A stretch of DNA of 60,390 nucleotides from Rhodoferax sp. (lineage in GTDB: Bacteria; Pseudomonadota; Gammaproteobacteria; Burkholderiales; Burkholderiaceae_C). The first letter of the stretch is position 1. Each line of letters begins with the position of its first letter. The position numbers were made by a program, and so were the translations under genes. Shown in pieces: positions 54,829-60,390 of the stretch. The notes beneath the pieces were generated by a model, which had not been told where the DNA came from, searched no databases, and saw only the letters and a program-made list of their open reading frames with translations. Location of the stretch: assembly GCA_016790475.1 (NCBI GenBank), contig JAEUOX010000043.1, positions 1 through 60,390 of the forward strand, given 5' to 3'.

Positions 54829-55410
54829 TCAGTTGCTGGCGGCCTTGGCCGGCGGCCGGGCGGTCGTGGGTGCCGCCGGCGCGGTCGCCGGAATGCCCAG
54901 GCGGCCGGCCACGGCCAGCTCGAAGGTCTTGAACTTCGGCTCCAGCGTGGCCTTGAGTTCGTTGACCAGCTTGGCCTGCAGGCTGCGGGTCATCTCGCCA
55001 TCCATCTGCTGGTACTTGCGGTAGGCGGGGTTCTCCAGGACGCTGACCAGCTGCTTGAGCTCGTCCTCGGTGAAGCGCTCATCCAGCAGCGTGCCGACGG
55101 TCGTCGGTGCCAGCTTCACGGCGCGGTCCCGGATCAGCGGCAGCACCTCGTCGACATACTTGCGCGCGTCGGCCTGGATCTCCTTGCCCATGGCCTCGCG
55201 CTTCTCCGGCGGAACGCGCTGCTGCATCACCGAGCCCGCACGCTGCAGCAGCACCATGGCCGGCTGCTCCGCCATGCCACGCGACATGGCCTCGATCGCG
55301 GGCTGCTGGATCTGCAGGATCTTCGCGATCAGGTCCTTCTTGCCGCCGGCGGTCTGCGCGCCAGCACCGAAACTCGCAGCCAGCAGGGCCACAATGATCA
55401 ACTTCTTCAT
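54829..55410 (-). CDS. DUF2059-domain exported protein
   Basis: A 193-residue protein with a cleavable signal (KKLIIVALLAASFGAGAQ) and a helical DUF2059-type core, most clearly LDERFTEDELKQLVSVLENPAYRKYQQM. The C-terminal 25 residues are Ala/Pro-rich. Function unknown; such proteins are periplasmic. ATG 55410 begins the signal; the divergent YnjD-like ATPase starts 107 bases away. Confidence 0.82.
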   Translation of the reverse strand: MKKLIIVALLAASFGAGAQTAGGKKDLIAKILQIQQPAIEAMSRGMAEQPAMVLLQRAGSVMQQRVPPEKREAMGKEIQADARKYVDEVLPLIRDRAVKLAPTTVGTLLDERFTEDELKQLVSVLENPAYRKYQQMDGEMTRSLQAKLVNELKATLEPKFKTFELAVAGRLGIPATAPAAPTTARPPAKAASN

Positions 55411-55517
55411 GGGGGTCTTTCCAATCAAGGGATGCGTGCGATGCGATCCGGGGCCCAAGGGCGGGAGCCCGTATTATCACCCCGCCCCTCTGCCGGATCC
55501 CCCGATAACCCTGCGCC

Positions 55518-56141
55518 ATGCCCCTTGAACTGCACGTCGACGAACTGCGCGCCGGCCCGCATGTCCTGCTGCGCAACCGGCAGCTGCGGGTGCTGCCGGG
55601 CGAGATCCACACCGTGATGGGCCCCAGCGGGTCGGGCAAGTCGAGCCTGCTGGGCGCGATCGCCGGCACGCTGCCGCCCGGCGTGCAGTTTCGCGGCAGC
55701 GTGTCGCTGCAGGGGCGGCGCATCGAGGCGCTGGCCACCGAGCAGCGGCAGGTCGGGTTGCTGTTCCAGGACGACCTGCTGTTCGCGCACTTGACGGTCG
55801 CCGAGAACCTGCTCTTCGGCGTGCCGCCAGGGCCGGCGGCCCAGCGCCGGCAGCGCGTGGCACAGGGCCTGCGTGACCTCGAGATGGAGGCCTTCGCCAC
55901 AGCGGATCCGGCCACGCTCTCCGGTGGCCAGCGCACCCGGGTGGCGCTGATGCGCGCGCTGCTGGCCGAACCGCAGGCGCTGCTGCTGGACGAGCCGTTC
56001 TCCCGGCTGGACACCGGGCTGCGCGGCCGCCTGCGGGACTTCGTGTTCACACGCGTTCGGCAGCGCCGCATCCCGGTGCTGCTGGTGACCCACGATGCCG
56101 AGGACATCGCCGACCCGGCCGCCGTCACGCGGCTGGATTGA
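55518..56141 (+). CDS. YnjD-like ABC transporter ATP-binding protein
   Basis: A 207-residue ATPase with Walker A MGPSGSGKSSL, Q-loop LLFQDDLLFAHLTV, signature LSGGQRTRVALMRAL, Walker B ALLLDEPFSRLDT and H-loop VLLVTHDAEDI. It belongs to the compact ATPases that serve YnjC-type fused permeases. It precedes the phosphatidyltransferase gene by nine bases. Confidence 0.9.
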   Translation: MPLELHVDELRAGPHVLLRNRQLRVLPGEIHTVMGPSGSGKSSLLGAIAGTLPPGVQFRGSVSLQGRRIEALATEQRQVGLLFQDDLLFAHLTVAENLLFGVPPGPAAQRRQRVAQGLRDLEMEAFATADPATLSGGQRTRVALMRALLAEPQALLLDEPFSRLDTGLRGRLRDFVFTRVRQRRIPVLLVTHDAEDIADPAAVTRLD

Positions 56142-56150
56142 CGCGCCACG

Positions 56151-56756
56151 ATGCTGGACCGGGCCCTGCAACAACGCATCGCGCCAGCGATCGAGCGCAT
56201 CGCGCAGGGGTTGGTGCGCCGCGGCGTGACCGCCAATCAGCTGACGCTGGTCGGATTTGCGATCGGCATCGCGGCGGCGGTGCTGATCGCGCTGCATCTG
56301 TACCAGGCTGCGCTGGCGCTGATCCTGCTGTCCCGGCTCTGCGACGGGCTGGACGGTGCGGTGGCGCGGATCACCCGGCCCACCGATGTCGGCGGCTTTC
56401 TGGACATCGCGCTGGACTTCCTGTTCTATGCCGCGATCCCGCTGGGCTTCGCGTTCGCCGACCCGGCGCGCAATGCGCTGGCGGCCGCCACCTTGCTGGC
56501 GGCCTTTGCAGGCACGATGTCCAGCTTCCTGGCGTTCGCGGTGCTGGCGGCCAAGCGGCAGATGCACAGCCTGGACTACCCCGACAAATCCTTCTATTTC
56601 CTCGGCGGGCTCACGGAGGCCACCGAAACCCTGGCCTGCTTTGCGGCGATGTGCCTGTGGCCGCAGCATTTCGCGCTGCTGGCCTACGGCTTCGCGGCGC
56701 TGTGCGCCATCACGACGCTGACGCGCCTGTGGTGGGGCTCGCGGGCCCTGTCGTGA
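56151..56756 (+). CDS. CDP-alcohol phosphatidyltransferase family protein (YnjF-like)
   Basis: An integral membrane enzyme of 201 residues. The catalytic motif D-x2-D-G-x2-A-R-x7-G-x3-D-x3-D is visible as DGLDGAVARITRPTDVGGFLDIALD. Several membrane helices surround it (LILLSRL..., FLAFAVLAA, LACFAAMCLW). Such enzymes attach CDP-diacylglycerol or a similar donor to an alcohol; the acceptor is unknown. In E. coli ynjF lies in the same cluster as ynjBCD, which supports the assignment. The next gene starts 26 bases on, or overlaps if a GTG at 56753 is used. Confidence 0.88.
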   Translation: MLDRALQQRIAPAIERIAQGLVRRGVTANQLTLVGFAIGIAAAVLIALHLYQAALALILLSRLCDGLDGAVARITRPTDVGGFLDIALDFLFYAAIPLGFAFADPARNALAAATLLAAFAGTMSSFLAFAVLAAKRQMHSLDYPDKSFYFLGGLTEATETLACFAAMCLWPQHFALLAYGFAALCAITTLTRLWWGSRALS

Positions 56757-56782
56757 ACCGGGTCGACCGCCCATCGCCCGCC

Positions 56783-57859
56783 ATGACGCAGCCCGAACCG
56801 ATCCGCACCGCAGCGTCGACGGCCGATCCGGTGCTGCTCGTCGGTGCCGGTCCGAGCCACCGGCAGCTGCTGCGGCAGCTGGCCCGCCGCCCGGAGCCCG
56901 GCCGGCGCATCCTGCTGCTGCACCCCGCGACGCACGGCACCGACCCGGCCCATCTGGCGGCCTTCGTGGCCGGGCCAGGCCACCCGCCCTTCGCCGCGGT
57001 GGAGCTGCGCCCGCTGGTGGACGCGGCCGGCGTGACCTGGCAACCGGATCGCGTGCGGGCACTGGAGACCGAGGCCCGGCGCCTGCTGCTGGATGACGGC
57101 GAGGCGCTGCCGTATGCCCAGCTGTCGATCGACCTGGGTCCGGTGCAGGAGCGCGCTGCACTGGAGCAGCAGCTGCCCGGTGCGCGCGAGCACGGCCTGT
57201 TCCTGTGGCCGGCCGAACGCTTCGTCAGCCTGTGGCCGCAGGTGCTGGCACTGGGTCCGGCGCGGCTGCGCAGCCTCGCGGTGATCGGGCCGGGCCGCAC
57301 GGCGATGGCGCTGGCGCTCGCACTGCGCCAACACCTGCCACAGGCCGCGGTGACCTGGGTGACCGGCGGCGCGCAGGCGGGCGCCGGCCTGCCCGCCGCC
57401 GTCGCGCGCTGCATCACGGCCGAGCTGGCCCGGCGCGCGGTCACGGTGCTGCCGGACCACGCCACCCGGCTGGTGACCGGCGAAGTGCAGCTCGGGTGCG
57501 GAGGCCGGCTGGCCTGTGACGTGCCGCTGCTGGCGCTGGAGTCCGGCCCGCCCGCGTGGCTCGCGGAGAGCGGCCTGGCGCGCGACGCACAGGGCGGGCC
57601 GGTGCTCGACGGTGCGCGGCGCTGCGGCGGCTTGCCCGACGTCCTGCTGGCACCGGAGGCGGAAGCGCCCCCGGGCCTGCATGCACGCCATGCGCGCAAC
57701 CTGCGCCGGGCCATCGCCGGTGCGCCGTTGCAGAACCTTCCGACGCCCGCCGCCTGGCGGCTGTGGCTGCGCTGCGGCGACGGCGCGGCCATCGTCGGCG
57801 GCCCGCACTGGGCCCTGCGCAGCCGCTGGCTGGGGCGCTGGCTGCGCGGGCCGGCCTGA
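56783..57859 (+). CDS. Degenerate pyridine-nucleotide-disulfide-oxidoreductase-like protein
   Basis: A protein of 358 residues resembling the oxidoreductase that is fused N-terminally to SelD in some bacteria. It begins PVLLVGAGPSHRQLLRQLARR, where a FAD-binding GxGxSH motif normally lies, then RILLLHPATHGTDPAHLAAFVAG in place of the usual Tyr-Ser-Gly-Met-Leu-Pro segment, and LRSLAVIGPGRTAMALALALRQH for the second Rossmann unit. Several flavin and substrate residues look lost, so it may not bind FAD. ATG 56783 is chosen; GTG 56753 would overlap the preceding stop as GTGA. It ends the ynj-like group and is followed by the regulator gene on the opposite strand. Confidence 0.65.
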   Translation: MTQPEPIRTAASTADPVLLVGAGPSHRQLLRQLARRPEPGRRILLLHPATHGTDPAHLAAFVAGPGHPPFAAVELRPLVDAAGVTWQPDRVRALETEARRLLLDDGEALPYAQLSIDLGPVQERAALEQQLPGAREHGLFLWPAERFVSLWPQVLALGPARLRSLAVIGPGRTAMALALALRQHLPQAAVTWVTGGAQAGAGLPAAVARCITAELARRAVTVLPDHATRLVTGEVQLGCGGRLACDVPLLALESGPPAWLAESGLARDAQGGPVLDGARRCGGLPDVLLAPEAEAPPGLHARHARNLRRAIAGAPLQNLPTPAAWRLWLRCGDGAAIVGGPHWALRSRWLGRWLRGPA

Positions 57860-57874
57860 CGCCGCCGCCGACCT

Positions 57875-58660
57875 TCAGCCCGAGCGCGAGCGCACGCTCA
57901 CGTAGTCGTGCAGCTGGGTGTGGATCGTCGAGATCCGGTACTCGACCGGTCGCTCGCCGAAAGTCATCGCGATGCGGTGCACCTCCAGCACCGGCATGCC
58001 GGCCGGCAGGCCCAGGATGCGGGCGGTCGTGCGGTCCGCCGCGACGGCGCGGGCCCGCTCCTGCGCGCGAAGCACCGTGATGCCGAACTCGGTCTGGTAC
58101 AGGCTGTAGATCGTGCTCGGGCGGTCCAGCAGGCGCTTCTCGGTCAGCCCCCGGAACAGCGATGCCGGCACGACGATGCGGTCATGGACGACGGCGCGCC
58201 CGCCCAGCGACAGACGGTTCTCGAAACGCAGCACCGCCTCGCCCTGCTTGATGCGCAGCGCCAGCGTGTCCTGCTCGCCGGCGCGGTCCCGCTCGAAGGC
58301 CACGCACTCCACGGTCGGGTACTCCACCTGCTGCACCACCTCGCCGAAGCGCGGATCGGCCCGCGGCTCGACATGGAAGAACTGGAACATGAACCGTTCG
58401 CTGTTGTGCTGCGCGACGAAGGTGCCCTTGCCCTGGCGCCGCACCAGCACATGTTCATGCACCAGCTCGTCGACGGCGCGCCGCAGCGTGCCCACGCTGA
58501 CACCCAGGCCCCGCGCGATCGTCGTCTCGTTGGGCAGCGACTGCCCGGGGCGGCAGGCGCCGGACTCGATCAGCCCGAGCAGCGCCCGCTTGACCTGCAG
58601 GTACAGCGGTGTGCCGCCGCTGTCGCCGAGCGGGGTCAGGTTCAGGGGTTCGGTCTTCAT
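57875..58660 (-). CDS. GntR-family regulator with UTRA domain
   Basis: A 261-residue repressor of the HutC/UTRA subfamily. The N-terminal winged helix spans about 18-85 (PLYLQVKRALLGLIESGACRPGQ, then LGVSVGTLRRAVDELVHEHVLVRRQGKGTFV), and the UTRA effector domain follows (VVHDRIVVPASLF, YQTEFGITVLRAQERARAV, LPAGMPVLEVHRIAM). UTRA domains bind small carbohydrates or acids. It is divergent from the UxaA-type genes and most likely controls them. Confidence 0.9.
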   Translation of the reverse strand: MKTEPLNLTPLGDSGGTPLYLQVKRALLGLIESGACRPGQSLPNETTIARGLGVSVGTLRRAVDELVHEHVLVRRQGKGTFVAQHNSERFMFQFFHVEPRADPRFGEVVQQVEYPTVECVAFERDRAGEQDTLALRIKQGEAVLRFENRLSLGGRAVVHDRIVVPASLFRGLTEKRLLDRPSTIYSLYQTEFGITVLRAQERARAVAADRTTARILGLPAGMPVLEVHRIAMTFGERPVEYRISTIHTQLHDYVSVRSRSG

Positions 58661-58701
58661 CGGTGCCGCGCAGTGTAGCCAGGTCCGCACGGGTGCTCCA
58701 G

Positions 58702-58724
58702 GTCATCCATATTACCCGATTGAC
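58702..58724. promoter_or_regulatory. Candidate operator in the regulator/UxaA intergenic region
   Basis: An imperfect inverted repeat GTCA-TC (58702-58707) and GATTGAC (58718-58724) with a ten-base centre overlaps the -35 box of the downstream promoter. The position fits repression by the divergent GntR-type protein; binding is inferred. Confidence 0.35.
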
Positions 58725-58747
58725 AGTGCGGGACCGGCCACTACACT
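58720..58747 (+). promoter_or_regulatory. Sigma-70-type promoter of the UxaA-type genes
   Basis: TTGACA (58720-58725) and TACACT (58742-58747) are 16 bases apart, 39 bases before the ATG of the small subunit. The -35 is perfect. Confidence 0.7.
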
Positions 58748-58785
58748 GCGGCTCTTTTGCGACCCCAACGAGGACTGGAGACCCA

Positions 58786-59067
58786 ATGATTCACTTTGTA
58801 TTGCATGACGCCCGCGACACCGTGGCCGTGGTCGTCGTGGAAGGCGTCAAGGCCGGCACGTCCATGACCGGCTGGATCATGGACGAAGACCGCATGATCA
58901 ATGTGCCGGCGCTGCAGGACATCCCGATCGGCCACAAGGTGGCCCTCAAGGACATGGCCGTCGGTGACACCGTCTGGAAGTACGGCATCGACATGGGCAA
59001 GGTGGTCGCGCCGATCCAGGCCGGGCAACACGCCCACGTGCACAACATCAAGACCAAGCGCTGGTAA
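58786..59067 (+). CDS. UxaA-family small subunit (SAF domain), SuyA-like
   Basis: A 93-residue protein made of one SAF-like domain (MIHFVLHDARDTVAVVVVEG to GKVVAPIQAGQHAHVHNIKTKRW). In altronate and galactarate dehydratases this domain is fused N-terminally to the catalytic part; as a separate small subunit next to a 391-residue large one it resembles SuyA of (R)-sulfolactate sulfo-lyase. HVHNIKT at the end is the usual closing motif. ATG 58786 follows GGACTGGAG at about 8 bases. The large subunit follows 30 bases later. Family is firm; substrate is inference. Confidence 0.82.
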   Translation: MIHFVLHDARDTVAVVVVEGVKAGTSMTGWIMDEDRMINVPALQDIPIGHKVALKDMAVGDTVWKYGIDMGKVVAPIQAGQHAHVHNIKTKRW

Positions 59068-59097
59068 GCCCTCCCCCCTTCCTTTCGAAAGACACCC

Positions 59098-60273
59098 ATG
59101 TCCATCATCGACAAGAACACCACCTTCCTGGGCTACCGCCGCGAGAACGGCCGCGTCGGCGTGCGCAACCACGTCATCATCCTGCCGCTGGACGACCTCT
59201 CCAACGCCGCAGCCGAGGCCGTGGCCCACAACATCAAGGGCGCGCTCGCGATTCCCCATCCCTACGGCCGCCTGCAGTTCGGCGCCGACCTGGAGTTGCA
59301 CTTCCGCACGCTGATCGGCACTGGCTGCAACCCGAACGTTGCCGCGGTCGTCGTCATCGGCATCGAGGACGGCTGGACGCAGAAGGTCGTCGACGGCATC
59401 AAGGCCACCGGCAAGCCGGTGGTCGGCTTCGGCATCGAGCTGCACGGCGACCACGACACCATCCTGCGCGCCTCCAAGGCGGCGCGCGAGTTCGTGCAGT
59501 GGGCCAGCGAGAAGCAGCGCGAGGCCTGCGCGATCTCCGAGCTGTGGATCAGCACCAAGTGCGGCGAGAGCGACACCACCAGCGGCTGCGGCGCGAACCC
59601 GACCGTCGGCAACGCCTTCGACAAGCTGCACCCGCTGGGCACCACGCTGTGCTTCGGCGAGACGACCGAGCTCACCGGCGGCGAGCACATCGTCGCGGCG
59701 CGCTGCGCAAACGACGCGGTGCGCGAGAAGTTCATGTTCATGTTCAACCGCTACCAGGAAGTCATCAACCGGCACAAGACCAGCGACCTCTCCGACAGCC
59801 AGCCGACCAAGGGCAACATCGCCGGCGGCCTGACGACGATCGAGGAAAAGGCCCTGGGCAACATCCAGAAGATCGGCAAGCTGTGCACTGTGGACGGCGT
59901 GATCGACAAGGCCGAAATGCCGACGCACCCGGGCCTGTGGTTCATGGACTCCAGCAGCGCGGCTGCCGAGATGGTGACGCTGTGCGCCGCCTCCGGCTAT
60001 GCGGTGCACTTCTTCCCGACCGGCCAGGGCAATGTGATCGGCAACCCGATCCTGCCGGTCATCAAGATCTGCGCCAACCCGCGCACGGTGCGGCTGATGA
60101 GCGAGCACATCGACGTCGACAGCTCGGGCCTGCTGCAACGCGAGATCACGCTCGACCAGGCCGGCGACAAGCTGCTCGAATGCATGCTGCGCACGGCCAA
60201 CGGCCGCCTCACCGCCGCCGAGGCGCTGGGGCACCGCGAGTTCGTGCTCACGCGGCTGTACGAGAGCGCTTGA
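59098..60273 (+). CDS. UxaA-family large subunit, SuyB-like lyase/dehydratase
   Basis: A 391-residue C-terminal-type UxaA/GarD enzyme: [44 protein letters not shown], the metal/active-site [36 protein letters not shown], and [20 protein letters not shown]. Cysteines near CGESDTTSG may bind metal. With the separate SAF subunit this has the arrangement and length of SuyB, which eliminates sulfite from (R)-sulfolactate, but altronate- or galactarate-like hydro-lyases share the fold. An Ldh-family gene follows and a GntR regulator precedes, matching a catabolic operon. Confidence 0.85.
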   Translation: MSIIDKNTTFLGYRRENGRVGVRNHVIILPLDDLSNAAAEAVAHNIKGALAIPHPYGRLQFGADLELHFRTLIGTGCNPNVAAVVVIGIEDGWTQKVVDGIKATGKPVVGFGIELHGDHDTILRASKAAREFVQWASEKQREACAISELWISTKCGESDTTSGCGANPTVGNAFDKLHPLGTTLCFGETTELTGGEHIVAARCANDAVREKFMFMFNRYQEVINRHKTSDLSDSQPTKGNIAGGLTTIEEKALGNIQKIGKLCTVDGVIDKAEMPTHPGLWFMDSSSAAAEMVTLCAASGYAVHFFPTGQGNVIGNPILPVIKICANPRTVRLMSEHIDVDSSGLLQREITLDQAGDKLLECMLRTANGRLTAAEALGHREFVLTRLYESA

Positions 60274-60295
60274 TCGCGGCCGGAGGGCCCTGCCC

Positions 60296-60390
60296 GTGAA
60301 GCTGCCGCTGGCCGAGGTGCAGGCCCTCGTGGCGGGCCACCTGCAGCGCGCCGGAGCCACGCCCGCCATGGCGCAGAGCACGGCGCGCGC
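60296..60390 (+). CDS. Ldh-family (malate/lactate/sulfolactate) dehydrogenase, N-terminal part
   Basis: Only the first 31 codons lie in the window, from GTG 60296 with GGAGG nine bases upstream; the gene leaves the right edge. The start KLPLAEVQALVAGHLQRAGATPAMAQSTAR matches the N-terminal helices of the Ldh_2 family (YlbC, ComC, SlcC-like). In sulfolactate operons this family contains (R)-sulfolactate dehydrogenase, so it would supply or interconvert the SuyAB substrate. With so little sequence the substrate is inferred only from context. Confidence 0.6.
   Translation, partial: MKLPLAEVQALVAGHLQRAGATPAMAQSTAR

Overview
The window is GC-rich, densely coded chromosomal DNA of a betaproteobacterium. 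It most resembles Burkholderiales of the Comamonadaceae/Sphaerotilus-Leptothrix kind. The grounds are conserved gene orders: kinase-PP2C-rph-rdgB-hemW, gmk-rpoZ-spoT, hrcA/nadK-recN, lolB-ispE-tRNA-Gln-prs-rplY-pth, and coaD-rsmD beside paired M16 peptidases and ftsY. A TctC/Bug-type solute receptor also fits this group. There is no rRNA, insertion sequence, prophage or CRISPR array. This placement rests on recognised synteny and families, not on a search.

Layout. 1-2545: end of a Bug receptor gene, two short-chain dehydrogenases (the second frameshifted) and a crotonase-fold enzyme. 2616-4232: an MscS-type channel gene split by an in-frame TAG. 4246-15489: housekeeping block with a CBS protein, hemW, rdgB, rph, a PP2C phosphatase and Ser/Thr kinase pair, yicC, a metallo-hydrolase, gmk, rpoZ, spoT and greB. 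15589-19009: two tRNA genes enclosing a four-gene, less GC-rich cassette (nucleotidyltransferase, HprK-related kinase, PqqD-like protein, exported protein). 19034-33680: hrcA, nadK, recN, rapZ, mutY, a dynamin-like GTPase, mutM, a TPR protein, lolB, ispE, tRNA-Gln, prs, rplY, pth and a small exported protein.

33730-44771: a ferredoxin, then a peptide/nickel-type ABC transporter operon (two permeases, two ATPases, receptor) that continues into an amidase and a TTC38-like TPR protein behind a near-consensus sigma-54 promoter. UspA, an alpha/beta hydrolase, coaD and rsmD follow. 44827-50677: a GST, an M16 peptidase pair, ftsY and a YnjB-like receptor. 50668-57859: an unknown exported protein, a carboxylesterase, YnjC-like permease, nitronate monooxygenase, DUF2059 protein, YnjD-like ATPase, CDP-alcohol phosphatidyltransferase and a degenerate flavin-oxidoreductase-like protein; this is a spread-out ynjBCD-F type locus. 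57875-60390: a GntR/UTRA regulator divergent from a small and a large UxaA-family subunit, then the start of an Ldh-family dehydrogenase. That layout resembles (R)-sulfolactate sulfo-lyase SuyAB with a sulfolactate dehydrogenase.

The least-understood system is the 15701-18603 cassette. A P-loop kinase related to HPr kinase, a PqqD-like peptide-binding protein and a nucleotidyltransferase are encoded with a twin-arginine exported protein carrying an SPGYW motif, and no function is established for the set. Other points of interest are the sigma-54 operon, the dynamin-like gene lying between mutM and mutY, the two disrupted genes near the left edge, and a repeated intergenic GCCTG-N4-CAGGC hairpin.
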